DNA from: Rhodococcus sp. 1168
Lineage (GTDB): Bacteria > Actinomycetota > Actinomycetes > Mycobacteriales > Mycobacteriaceae
NCBI RefSeq assembly: GCF_002091955.1
Contig: NZ_MKKY01000091.1
Location: forward strand, 191,001 to 255,000
Direction of reading: 5' to 3'
Length of the DNA: 64,000 nucleotides
Under the pieces are notes generated by a model. That model made no database searches, was not told the origin of the DNA, and saw only the letters and a program-made list of their open reading frames with translations. A program made the position numbers and the translations under genes. Below, piece after piece: positions 1-8,093 of the stretch. How positions within the stretch are numbered: position 1 is the first letter of the stretch; every line of letters begins with the position of its first letter.

Positions 1-67
1 CACGCAGGACACACTAGCCCCGGCAGTTGCGCCGACAAAGATCGCCCGCCATCAGAAGGAACTCCCG

Positions 68-1414
68 TTGACACCTCCCGAGACCTCCGACCCGATCGAT
101 ATCGGCGTCGACGACACCGCCACGCCGGCGAACGGAGTCCGATCCACCGCCTCGGTTGCCCGAACGACAGCCGTGGTGATCTCGTGCATCGCAGTCGTTT
201 TGGGTATCGCTGCGGGCATCGCCTACAACTTATTTGCGCTCCCCGGCCTTCGTGGGCTGGACGTTCTGGGTGACTACTACAGAATCGATCTGGACGTCTA
301 TCGGATCGGCGGCGGCATCTTCGCCTCGGGATCACCGCTGTACGGTCAGATGCCCGCCACCGCGCTGGGGAACACTCTCCCGTTCACCTATCCCCCGATT
401 GCTGCGGTCCTTTTCAGCCCATTGTCGATGATTTCGCTCTACTGGGCCGGCATCGTGGTAACTGCACTGTCTTTGGCGCTGCTGGTGACCACAATCGTGC
501 TGACGCTGGTGTCTCTCGGGTACTCACCCAAGACCTTGTTGGTGTGGACAGCCGGCGCAGTCTTCGCGGTGTCGATGATTCTCGAGCCCGTCTTCTCCAC
601 ACTCGACTACGGACAAATCAACATCATTCTGATGGTGTTCGTTGCCGCGGATTGTCTGCCGAAGAAGACTCCATGGCCTCGTGGTGTCCTCATCGGATTT
701 GTCGCAGCAGTGAAGCTGACGCCCGCTGTATTCGTCCTCTTCTTCCTGATCCGCAAAGACTTTCGGGCTGCCGTCGTAGCGGGCGTGAGCTTTGCCGCAT
801 TCACGGCCATCGGCTTTCTGGCAACAATGTCCGATTCGGTCGAATACTGGACCCACACCCTGATCGACTCCGACCGAATCGGCAAACCTGCCTACCCAGC
901 GAACCAGAGCATCACCGGAGTTCTTGCACGGCTCGGACTCGACGACTCGTTGAGGTCGGCGCTGTGGATCGCGCTGTCGTTCGGTGCGCTCGTACTTACC
1001 GCGCTCGCTATGCGGAAGGCGTTCCAGGCCGATCTCACGGCCATCGCACTCGGAGTGAACGCCGTTCTCGGGCTGCTTGTTTCGCCGATCTCGTGGTCGC
1101 ACCATTGGGTGTGGGTCGTGCCGTTCCTCGTTGCACTTGCGACCTCCGCCTACCGTCAGCGAAGCACCTGGCTGGCGTTCCTGGTCGGCATCGGCCTCGT
1201 GCTGTTCCATTTCGCGCCGCATTGGCGCCTCGCGCCAGATCGCACCTCCGGCCTCGGGTGGCCGTTATGGGACCAGCTGGCAGCGTCCTCGTACGTCTGG
1301 TGGGGAATCGCAGCGGTAGCCACTGTGGCCTTCTCTACCTGGAATACCTCACAGCGGAAGGCCACGAGCAGCTCACACGAACTCCCGCCGACCGAGCCGA
1401 CACCGGCCGATTGA
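68..1414 (+). CDS. mptC: GT87-family alpha-1,2-mannosyltransferase (MptC-like), polytopic membrane protein
   Basis: Predicted polyprenyl-phosphate-mannose-dependent glycosyltransferase of family GT87 (DUF2029), which in mycobacteria adds alpha-1,2-mannose branches to lipomannan/lipoarabinomannan on the outer face of the membrane. The 448-aa product has about ten hydrophobic segments after a roughly 40-residue polar N-terminus, and an acidic IDLDVY motif just after the first membrane span, where GT-C enzymes place catalytic acids. The TTG start is supported by an AGAAGGA ribosome site 8 nt upstream. It converges on the acyltransferase gene with only 11 bp between stops. The match to Rv2181 rests on family features plus the order of the following genes. 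Substrate specificity is inferred. Confidence 0.8.
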   Translation: MTPPETSDPIDIGVDDTATPANGVRSTASVARTTAVVISCIAVVLGIAAGIAYNLFALPGLRGLDVLGDYYRIDLDVYRIGGGIFASGSPLYGQMPATALGNTLPFTYPPIAAVLFSPLSMISLYWAGIVVTALSLALLVTTIVLTLVSLGYSPKTLLVWTAGAVFAVSMILEPVFSTLDYGQINIILMVFVAADCLPKKTPWPRGVLIGFVAAVKLTPAVFVLFFLIRKDFRAAVVAGVSFAAFTAIGFLATMSDSVEYWTHTLIDSDRIGKPAYPANQSITGVLARLGLDDSLRSALWIALSFGALVLTALAMRKAFQADLTAIALGVNAVLGLLVSPISWSHHWVWVVPFLVALATSAYRQRSTWLAFLVGIGLVLFHFAPHWRLAPDRTSGLGWPLWDQLAASSYVWWGIAAVATVAFSTWNTSQRKATSSSHELPPTEPTPAD

Positions 1415-1425
1415 CGTCGGCGAGC

Positions 1426-2154
1426 TCAGCTCGCTTTGGAGTCCGGGACGCGCTCGGGGTCGATGCCGGCCACGGGCGCTACCGGGGCATTCTTCAGGGA
1501 TGCGGCGTAGACGTCGACGTACTCTTGACCGGACAGCAACATCAGGTCGTACATCACTTCGTCGGTCACCGCTCGTTCGACGAACCTATTACCCGCCATA
1601 CCTTCGAAGCGAGAAAAATCGATCGGCTTACCGATCCTGATGGTGACTTTCGACGGCTTCCAGATCTTCGAACCGATGGGATTCATCTTGTCGGTTCCGA
1701 TCATTGCGACCGGCACCACCTTTACTCCGGTCTCCAGCGCCAGTCGGGCCATACCGGTCTTGCCCTTGTACAGCCTTCCATCCGGTGAGCGTGTGCCCTC
1801 CGGATAGATGCCGAGCAGTTTGCCCTTGGCGATCACCCGAGCGCCGGCATTGAGCGCATCCTGTGCAGCATCGGCACCCGTCCGGTCGATCGGAACCTGA
1901 CCGACCGCAGTGAAGAACCACCTCTGGAATGCGCCCTTGAGTCCCGAACCTGTGAAGTATTCACTCTTGGCCAGGAACGTGATTCTTCGCTGCACCTTCA
2001 ACGGCAGATAGAACGAATCGAGAACTGCCTGATGATTACTCGCCAGGATTACCGGTCCCCGCGCCGGGATGTTTTCGGCACCTTCGACTGTCGGTCGGCC
2101 CATCGCAATCAGGATAGGACCGATGAATACGTACTTGAACAGCCAGTACCACAT
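1426..2154 (-). CDS. plsC: 1-acyl-sn-glycerol-3-phosphate acyltransferase (PlsC family)
   Basis: Membrane-associated acyltransferase, 242 aa, expected to acylate lysophosphatidate or a related glycerolipid at the cytoplasmic membrane. The HX4D catalytic motif is at His41-Asp46 (HQAVLD), and the phosphate-binding PEGTR motif is at 118-122. A short hydrophobic N-terminus precedes the domain. The start is fixed by GGAAGGA five bases upstream of ATG. It is the last gene of a minus-strand run from about 6.1 kb (SRPBCC, SRPBCC, ArsA-like, CxxC protein, ROK kinase, PlsC). The M. tuberculosis counterpart is Rv2182c by family and position. The physiological acceptor lipid is unknown. Confidence 0.88.
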   Translation of the reverse strand: MWYWLFKYVFIGPILIAMGRPTVEGAENIPARGPVILASNHQAVLDSFYLPLKVQRRITFLAKSEYFTGSGLKGAFQRWFFTAVGQVPIDRTGADAAQDALNAGARVIAKGKLLGIYPEGTRSPDGRLYKGKTGMARLALETGVKVVPVAMIGTDKMNPIGSKIWKPSKVTIRIGKPIDFSRFEGMAGNRFVERAVTDEVMYDLMLLSGQEYVDVYAASLKNAPVAPVAGIDPERVPDSKAS

Positions 2155-2262
2155 GGCGTCCTTCCTGATTCGAGTCTTCGCTACGGATTCGACGTTGACT
2201 CTACCTACCCGTTATGGTGCCAGCCACAACAACTCGGACGCCGCGACAGAGGTCACATGCGA

Positions 2263-3237
2263 TCAACACGCATCGATCAGAAATTCGGAACGCGCAAGGT
2301 CCGCTGCGCCGATCATGCCTGCGGCTTCACCGAGTTGTGTGCTCGCGATCCGCGCAAGCGGCCGATGGCCGGCACCGGTGGTGAGTCGTGCATAGTGGCC
2401 CCGCGCCTCATCCAAGAACTGACTCGACGAAGTCGCGACTCCGCCCGCGATGACGATCAAATCCGGATCGTAGACGTCGCTGACCAACGCAAGCCCGACC
2501 CCGAGCCACCGAGCAAAGTCGGCCATCGTTCGTCGCGCGATCTCATCGCCGTTCTGCGCGGCGGAGGCGATGCGGCGGCCAGTGAGTGATCCCGGATCGA
2601 GAAAAACCTCGCGCGCCAAGATCGTGGACGACGCTTGGTCGGCAGCGAGGAACTCGACGGCAGTATCGACGAGTGCAGTTCCGCTGCAATACCGTTCCCA
2701 GCATCCGCGCTTTCCGCACGGGCAGGCGCGACCGCCTGGGACGACCTGGATGTGCCCCAGCTCCGGTGCAACACCATAGCTACCTCGATAAATGCGACCA
2801 TCGATCAGGAGTGCGGCTCCGATTCCCGTCCCTATCGACACCATCACCACGTTTCGACCGCCTGCCGCCGCACCGAAACGATATTCGGCCCATGCGGCCG
2901 CATTGGCATCGTGTTCGAGAAGAACCGATAACCCGATGCGCTCGCTCATCTGACTGGCCACCGGAGTGTCGATCCAGGGCAGGTGCGGCGCAAATCGTAC
3001 CGAGGTTCGGTCGGAGTCGATGAACCCTGCGACCGCAAGCCCTACCGCAGAAACAGAATGTCGGGCGGCCAGTTCCTGGACAGCTCGATCGAGACCGTGC
3101 TCGAGGGCGGCAGCCGAATGAGGCGTCGGCGACTGAGCGGAATCGATGACCTGACCGGACGAGTCGACGACGGAGGCACGCAGGCTGGTACCACCGACAT
3201 CGATGCCGATGGTGAGCAATTCTCGATGCCGCTTCAT
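2263..3237 (-). CDS. ROK-family glucokinase/sugar kinase
   Basis: ROK-family sugar kinase, 324 aa, predicted to phosphorylate glucose or a related hexose with ATP. The N-terminal phosphate loop GIDVGGTSLR lies at residues 11-20. The central ROK zinc signature CPCGKRGCWE is present, with the expected upstream ExGH motif. A longer reading frame exists, but ATG at 3237 is chosen because GGAAAGG sits 8 nt upstream and the phosphate loop normally starts within about 10 residues. There is no ortholog here in M. tuberculosis, so it is an insertion in otherwise conserved order. Glucokinase activity is the best guess. N-acetyl-hexosamine or mannose kinase cannot be excluded. Confidence 0.85.
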   Translation of the reverse strand: MKRHRELLTIGIDVGGTSLRASVVDSSGQVIDSAQSPTPHSAAALEHGLDRAVQELAARHSVSAVGLAVAGFIDSDRTSVRFAPHLPWIDTPVASQMSERIGLSVLLEHDANAAAWAEYRFGAAAGGRNVVMVSIGTGIGAALLIDGRIYRGSYGVAPELGHIQVVPGGRACPCGKRGCWERYCSGTALVDTAVEFLAADQASSTILAREVFLDPGSLTGRRIASAAQNGDEIARRTMADFARWLGVGLALVSDVYDPDLIVIAGGVATSSSQFLDEARGHYARLTTGAGHRPLARIASTQLGEAAGMIGAADLARSEFLIDAC

Positions 3238-3344
3238 TGCTGACCTTTCCAGTGCCGCCCAGCCCCCGAAAAAAGACATCGCCACTCTTTACCGATTCTC
3301 ACCGGGACTTCCAGTTCTCGAATCCCGCAGCTGTGCCGATCGGA

Positions 3345-3779
3345 CTACGTCGGATCCTTGACAGTGACGGTAATCGGTACGAATCCCCCTCGTCGAACTA
3401 CGGGTTCTTCCGTGCCCTGTGCACGAGCCTGATCCTCCGTCTGATCCGGACTGTGGCCGTCCGTGTCGGCCCCTGGGTCCTCGGCTGTCTCGGTCGATGC
3501 GTGCGTTGACTGCGAAGCCGGACCATCCAGGTGCTCGGCAATTAGTTGCCGGATCATGGCGACGACAGTGGCCCCCTCGGTCGCAAGCACCGTGAGTAGC
3601 TCGTGCTGCTCGCCTCTGATCAACGCAGACAATGCACACACCGGACACCAACTGCATCCCTGGCGTGGGCGCTCCTGTTGATCGGTGACGGCTTGTCGAA
3701 GCATCGGCTCGACGCGTGTGAGCACAGTTTCAGCCAACGCCCACAGCTCGGCTGCGACGTCGGAATGCTCGGTGGTCAT
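3345..3779 (-). CDS. Small conserved protein with CxxCxxC motif, partner of ArsA-like ATPase
   Basis: 144 aa of unknown function. The N-terminal half is predicted helical with a CSWCPVCAL motif (Cys42, Cys45, Cys48), a possible metal or Fe-S binding or redox site. It is followed by a hydrophobic helix, an acidic Thr/Asp/Glu-rich linker (about 90-120) and a short basic tail ending in ITVTVKDPT. The start has GAAAGGTGA 8 nt upstream. It lies 15 bp downstream of the ArsA-like ATPase gene in the same transcription unit, and the pairing matches Rv2184c-Rv2183c in M. tuberculosis. I cannot assign a biochemical role. Co-function with the ATPase is inference from conserved adjacency. Confidence 0.8.
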   Translation of the reverse strand: MTTEHSDVAAELWALAETVLTRVEPMLRQAVTDQQERPRQGCSWCPVCALSALIRGEQHELLTVLATEGATVVAMIRQLIAEHLDGPASQSTHASTETAEDPGADTDGHSPDQTEDQARAQGTEEPVVRRGGFVPITVTVKDPT

Positions 3780-3794
3780 CTACAGCGTCACCTT

Positions 3795-5096
3795 TCAGGC
3801 CGGCCACAGGGCCGGGTCGGGCCGGAAACGGACCACGAGGTTACCGGATTCGAACTCGGCGCCGAGAACGATACAACGACGCAGCACCGAAGCCAGGCGA
3901 ACCCGCTTGCGGGTTCCGTCGGCACCGATGATCACGTCGTCCTCTACTCGTCCGAGGATGACCGTCGACGGGTCCACGACAGGTAGACACAGCGTCATCG
4001 TGTACACCGATTCCAACCCCGATCCCGACTCGTGCGCCACCACTGGTTTCTCGAACTGGCGTGCGACACCTGCCCCACCCGCTCGGTTGGACCCAGCTCG
4101 GTTGGACCCAGCTCGGTTGGACCCAGCTCGGTCAGACACTGTGACGACACCCACCCGAGTTTCCAGCGCGCCGAGAGATGCCAACCCTACCGGTTCGACT
4201 GCACTTTGTTCCACGACCAGCAACGAACAACCCTGCGCAACCTGCTCGACGTCGGCAAGGCGGGCCTGCTGGGCTGCGCGCCAACTCTCGAACCAGAATA
4301 CCGCCGGGTGCACACCTACAAGCCCCATCGACGACGAATTCAGCTCGGGCAGAACCTTGTTGACGATCACCTCGGCGACCGGCAATCCCATCAATGCAGC
4401 CGCCGACATGGTCCGACGAGCCTCCGCGACCCCGACCGAATCCGGAGTCAGAACGACTGTCGCCGTCGTTCGCCGGTGATCGAACAACAGCTTACGAACT
4501 GCGTCGGCGTCTGCGATGACGCGTTCCATCACTGCGACCAGAACGGTCAGACGTGGGTCCGTTCCGGTCCCCGCGACGACTCGATCGTGTTGTGGCCAGA
4601 GGCGTTCCAGATAACCACACAGCAGGTCTGGAAGCGCCAGGGTGCGCAACGCATCCGCGGTTGCAGGTAGGTCCACGATTACTGTGTCCCAGATTTTCTC
4701 GTCGACGAGTTCGACCAGGCGATGCAAGCCGAGCAGCTCTTGGGCTCCGGGCGCGCCGACAATCTCTTCGGGGTCGATACCACCGAAGCGGACGCCGTGC
4801 TCGTGCCCCGTTCCGGCCAACGACACGATGGCAGAGATCGATCGGTAGCTCGCCTCCAGTATCGCCAACGTATCCAACTCGAGAACATCGAGTCCCTCGG
4901 CCACCTGCCTGGGCCTATTACCGGCCGGCGACGTCGGACCACCCAGGGCTGGGCGTCCGAGAACATCGAGCAGCGAATGTGCCTGATCGAATGACACCAC
5001 CAGCACTCGACGCCCCGACCTGGCGTCTTCGATCGCCGTCTTGGCAGCAAGCGTCGTCTTGCCTGCTCCGCCCTTTCCGACGAACAGTCGGACCAT
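3795..5096 (-). CDS. ArsA/Get3-like P-loop ATPase
   Basis: 433-aa SIMIBI-class ATPase. It has the deviant Walker A GKGGAGKTT at residues 8-16, a switch-like FDQAHSLLD near 36-44, and a conserved VDLPATADALR segment. The second ArsA half and arsenite cysteines are not evident, so arsenite transport is unlikely. The family is annotated as anion-transporting ATPase, but this actinobacterial clade (compare Rv2184c) is uncharacterised. A low-complexity SNRAG tandem repeat, encoded by an exact 15-bp DNA repeat, forms a linker before a C-terminal beta-rich domain that resembles the extra small domain of some ArsA homologues. It is flanked by an SRPBCC gene 26 bp upstream and the CxxCxxC gene downstream. 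Confidence 0.85.
   Translation of the reverse strand: MVRLFVGKGGAGKTTLAAKTAIEDARSGRRVLVVSFDQAHSLLDVLGRPALGGPTSPAGNRPRQVAEGLDVLELDTLAILEASYRSISAIVSLAGTGHEHGVRFGGIDPEEIVGAPGAQELLGLHRLVELVDEKIWDTVIVDLPATADALRTLALPDLLCGYLERLWPQHDRVVAGTGTDPRLTVLVAVMERVIADADAVRKLLFDHRRTTATVVLTPDSVGVAEARRTMSAAALMGLPVAEVIVNKVLPELNSSSMGLVGVHPAVFWFESWRAAQQARLADVEQVAQGCSLLVVEQSAVEPVGLASLGALETRVGVVTVSDRAGSNRAGSNRAGSNRAGGAGVARQFEKPVVAHESGSGLESVYTMTLCLPVVDPSTVILGRVEDDVIIGADGTRKRVRLASVLRRCIVLGAEFESGNLVVRFRPDPALWPA
4081..4131. repeat. 15-bp in-frame tandem repeat (3.4 copies) inside the ArsA-like gene
   Basis: Unit GCTCGGTTGGACCCA occurs three times without mismatch, plus a 6-bp fourth fragment. Read on the minus strand it encodes repeated Ser-Asn-Arg-Ala-Gly. 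Multiples of 15 keep the frame, so copy-number change would lengthen or shorten a linker only. Confidence 0.95.
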
Positions 5097-5122
5097 GGTG
5101 CGGGCGTCGGCGCGAGCCTCGC

Positions 5123-5560
5123 TCAGCCTTCGACTCGTTTCTTCAGCTCTTTGAGCGCGGTATCGGTGATGACCTTCTCCGCTTTACGCTTGAACAATCC
5201 GATCATCGGAATGTTCAGATCTACCGTCAACTCGTAGACGACATCGGTCCGTCCCTCGCCGGCGTCCTTCAACGTGTACGACCCCGACTGCGACTTCTGC
5301 ATTTCACCCGATACGAGCTCCCACGCCACTGCCATTCCATCCGGCGCCCAGTCGTAACGAAGTTCGTAAGTGTCCTTGACCATTCCCGCGTCGAGAACGA
5401 ACTTGACGCGGTCCGCTCGACCGTTCGAGCCGGTAGCGAGCACCTCCACGGACTTCGCTGCCGAGACCCAGGACGGATACGCGTCGAAGTCTGCGATCAC
5501 GTCCATTACCTGTGCGGACGGAGCGTCGACGGTGATTGACCTCTGAGTTTTCTCGGCCAT
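5123..5560 (-). CDS. SRPBCC (START-like) lipid-binding family protein, TB16.3-like
   Basis: 145-aa single-domain SRPBCC/polyketide-cyclase fold, with an N-terminal beta strand (RSITVDAPSAQVMDVIADF), the helix-grip core and a C-terminal amphipathic helix with KKR near the end. Members bind hydrophobic ligands in an internal cavity. The M. tuberculosis counterpart is Rv2185c (TB16.3). A longer open frame reaches 5854, but ATG at 5560 is preferred because AAAGGAAG precedes it and the domain begins immediately. It is transcribed with a second SRPBCC gene upstream and the ArsA-like ATPase 26 bp downstream. Ligand unknown. Confidence 0.86.
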   Translation of the reverse strand: MAEKTQRSITVDAPSAQVMDVIADFDAYPSWVSAAKSVEVLATGSNGRADRVKFVLDAGMVKDTYELRYDWAPDGMAVAWELVSGEMQKSQSGSYTLKDAGEGRTDVVYELTVDLNIPMIGLFKRKAEKVITDTALKELKKRVEG

Positions 5561-5702
5561 GGCTGTTGGTCCGCTTCCTTTCTCGTTCGATGTCGATGGG
5601 CTTGTATCGCCCAGGCATCGGCGCTCGCCGTCGACGCCCCTCATCACACACGATCTCCTACGGTCCGCACAACGGGGACCGTAGGAGAGCACGTCTTCGC
5701 CT

Positions 5703-6095
5703 CTAGGTTCGTGCGTGATCCGGACGCTCGCCCGCAGCGCGGCCTGCCTCCAATTCACGTTTGAGCGCGAATGCCATCGCCTTTCCCGCAATTCTTCGCC
5801 TGCGGTTCTCGCTGACAAGGTCGAGTCCTTCCCGCCCTGCGGGTGGCTCGGCATGCAAAAAATAATGGACGATAACGCCGTCGAGGACCGGGATTTCCTC
5901 GAGCCACACTTCCATCGTCCCCGTCAGCGCTCCGTCGATCGTCCAACGGATGCCTTTGTCGGCACGATCTTCGGACACCTCGATCCGCAGGTCAGGCCAC
6001 CACGAACGCCAACGATCTCTCGGCACCATCGCCTCGGAGACGCGCGCGCCCGGAACAGCAATGAAGGTTTGATCCGCTACTTGGATACTGCTCAT
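5703..6095 (-). CDS. SRPBCC-like conserved protein (Rv2186c-type)
   Basis: 130-aa protein with a helix-grip-like pattern: SIQVADQTFIAV strand, an RWRSWWPDL helix rich in Trp, then alternating strands with GTMEVWLEEI. It ends in a basic helix and an RAAGERPDH tail. It resembles polyketide cyclase/dehydrase-annotated proteins of Corynebacteriales and sits where Rv2186c does in M. tuberculosis. It is the first gene of the minus-strand run toward plsC and is divergent from fadD15 across about 135 bp. Family membership is moderately supported by pattern. Function unknown. Confidence 0.75.
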   Translation of the reverse strand: MSSIQVADQTFIAVPGARVSEAMVPRDRWRSWWPDLRIEVSEDRADKGIRWTIDGALTGTMEVWLEEIPVLDGVIVHYFLHAEPPAGREGLDLVSENRRRRIAGKAMAFALKRELEAGRAAGERPDHART

Positions 6096-6231
6096 CGAAA
6101 GAGCTTCACATACATCTTTCGCGGCGCCGCACCTGAGGCGGTCGAACGGCTCCAGGATGCCGGACTACAGTACAAACAATCCGAGCTACTCGTGAGTAGA
6201 GCTATCCGATCCGTTGTTGGAGGTATCCCCC

Positions 6232-8040
6232 GTGCGTGAGTTCACTGTGCCCGCCCGATTCAAAGTCGAGGACGGGGAATCGGCAGTCGATTCCGTTTTC
6301 ACCCGCCGGGCTACGGCACCCGAGTCGGTGGCGTTTCTCCGCCAAGAGAACGGCAGTTGGACCGACGTCACTGCCGAGCAGTTCGCGACTCAGGTCGTAT
6401 CGGTTGCCAAAGGTCTGATTGCCTCCGGAGTCGAGCAGGGTGATCGCGTCGCACTGATGTCCTCGACGCGCTACGAATGGTCGGTGCTCGACTACGCGAT
6501 CTGGGCGGCAGGTGGGGTAACGGTTCCGGTTTACGAGACATCATCTGCCAATCAGGTCGAATGGATCCTCTCCGACGCCGAGCCGGTTCTGCTCGTGCTG
6601 GAAAACAAGCAGCACCGTGACGAAACCGCCGACGTCGTCGCAGCGTCGAAGACGGTACGTAGGACGTTCCAGGTGGACGGCACAACTGCCGATACCGGCG
6701 CGATCCACGAATTGATCGAACTCGGTGCGGCCACTGCCGACGGCGTGGTCGAAGCACGTGTCGCTGCCCTACGTTCGTCGGATCCGGCGACCCTCATCTA
6801 CACCTCGGGTACTACCGGCCGTCCCAAGGGCGTGCAGCTCACCCATGCCAATCTCCTTGCGGAGTCCAAGGGAATCCGCGAGACGACGCTGAAGTCACTG
6901 CTGAGAGGTGGCACGCGGACCCTGATGTTCCTGCCGCTCGCGCACGTGTTGGCCCGGGCCGTCACGATTGCAGCCTTCGATGCGGGGACGACAGTCGGCC
7001 ACACGAACGACATCCCCAACCTCGTCGCCACGTTCGGGTCGTTCAAGCCGGATTTCATCTTGTCGGTGCCCCGCGTTTTCGAGAAAGTATTCAACACTGC
7101 CCGACAGAAGGCACATTCCGACGGCAAGGGAAAGATTTTCGACGCGGCCGCCGACACAGCTGTCGCGTGGAGCCAGTCGAAGGACGAAGGCTCCACCGGA
7201 GTCGTACTTCGAGTCAAGCATGCAGTGTTCGACAAGCTCGTGTACTCGAAACTCCGTGCGGCTCTGGGTGGCAATTGCAAGCTGGCGATCTCCGGCGGCG
7301 CTCCGCTCGGCGCACGACTCGGCCACTTCTATCGCGGAAGCGGGGTACCGATCTACGAGGGATACGGACTGACCGAGACCAGCGCAGCCTTTGCGGTGAA
7401 TACCATCGGCAATCAACACGTCGGCAGTGTCGGTCGACCTCTCCCCGGCAATACCGTCCGGATCGCCCCCGACGGCGAAATTCAGCTGCGCGGCCCTGTT
7501 GTGTTCGCCGGCTATTGGCGTAACGAGGAAGCGACTGCCGAGTCCCTGGATGACGGATGGTTCTGTACCGGCGATCTCGGTTCGCTCGACGCCGACGGGT
7601 ACATCACGATCACCGGCCGCAAGAAAGAATTGATCGTCACCGCAGGCGGAAAGAACGTCTCGCCCGCAGGTCTGGAAGATCAACTGCGCGCGCATGCCCT
7701 GATCAGTCAAGCAATCGTCGTCGGCGATCAGAAGCCGTTCATCGGCGCATTGGTGACGCTCGATGCAGACGCTCTGACCGGTTGGAAGGAGCGCAACTCC
7801 AAACCCGCAGATTCGTCTGCAGCAGACCTGGCCACCGACCCGGACCTGATCGCAGAGATCGATGAGGCGATCGATGAGGCAAACAAGTCGGTCTCACACG
7901 CCGAGGGGATCAAGAAGTACCGGATCCTGCCGAACGACTTCACCGAGGAGGCCGGCGAGGTGACACCGACGATGAAGCTCAAACGCAATGTGATCACCAA
8001 GACCTACGCGGACGACGTCGAAGCGATCTACTCCAGGTAG
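6232..8040 (+). CDS. fadD15: Long-chain acyl-CoA synthetase, AMP-forming (FadD15-like)
   Basis: 602-aa ANL-superfamily ligase predicted to activate long-chain fatty acids as acyl-AMP and then acyl-CoA. The P-loop motif TSGTTGRPKG is at about 191-200. The A5 motif YGLTETSA, the A7-type TGDLG and a C-terminal TGRKKELIVTAGGKNVSP (A8, hinge) are all present, so the enzyme looks intact. GTG at 6232 is chosen over TTG 6214 because GGAGG lies 8 nt before the GTG and would be inside the longer frame. It sits between an SRPBCC gene and pimB, as in M. tuberculosis. A strong bidirectional terminator follows. Confidence 0.9.
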   Translation: MREFTVPARFKVEDGESAVDSVFTRRATAPESVAFLRQENGSWTDVTAEQFATQVVSVAKGLIASGVEQGDRVALMSSTRYEWSVLDYAIWAAGGVTVPVYETSSANQVEWILSDAEPVLLVLENKQHRDETADVVAASKTVRRTFQVDGTTADTGAIHELIELGAATADGVVEARVAALRSSDPATLIYTSGTTGRPKGVQLTHANLLAESKGIRETTLKSLLRGGTRTLMFLPLAHVLARAVTIAAFDAGTTVGHTNDIPNLVATFGSFKPDFILSVPRVFEKVFNTARQKAHSDGKGKIFDAAADTAVAWSQSKDEGSTGVVLRVKHAVFDKLVYSKLRAALGGNCKLAISGGAPLGARLGHFYRGSGVPIYEGYGLTETSAAFAVNTIGNQHVGSVGRPLPGNTVRIAPDGEIQLRGPVVFAGYWRNEEATAESLDDGWFCTGDLGSLDADGYITITGRKKELIVTAGGKNVSPAGLEDQLRAHALISQAIVVGDQKPFIGALVTLDADALTGWKERNSKPADSSAADLATDPDLIAEIDEAIDEANKSVSHAEGIKKYRILPNDFTEEAGEVTPTMKLKRNVITKTYADDVEAIYSR

Positions 8041-8047
8041 TCACCGG

Positions 8048-8086
8048 CCTGTTCCCTTGTGCCGACCACACGCACAAGGGAACAGG
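8048..8086. terminator. Bidirectional terminator between fadD15 and pimB
   Basis: Perfect inverted repeat, CCTGTTCCCTTGTG pairing with CACAAGGGAACAGG around a loop of about 10 nt, in the 53-bp gap between two convergent genes. There is no long T run on either side, so it is inferred to act as a shared GC-type terminator. Confidence 0.75.
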
Positions 8087-8093
8087 GCGCGGA

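Noticed and set aside
524-1222. 232-aa minus-strand frame opposite the GT87 gene
   Set aside because: Low-complexity, charged translation typical of antisense frames in GC-rich DNA; the plus-strand gene has clear membrane and family features.
3795-5096. Arsenite-resistance ATPase
   Set aside because: No metal-binding cysteine triad, no ars neighbours and one P-loop half only.
6214-6231. TTG start for the acyl-CoA ligase
   Set aside because: It overlaps the GGAGG site that serves GTG 6232.
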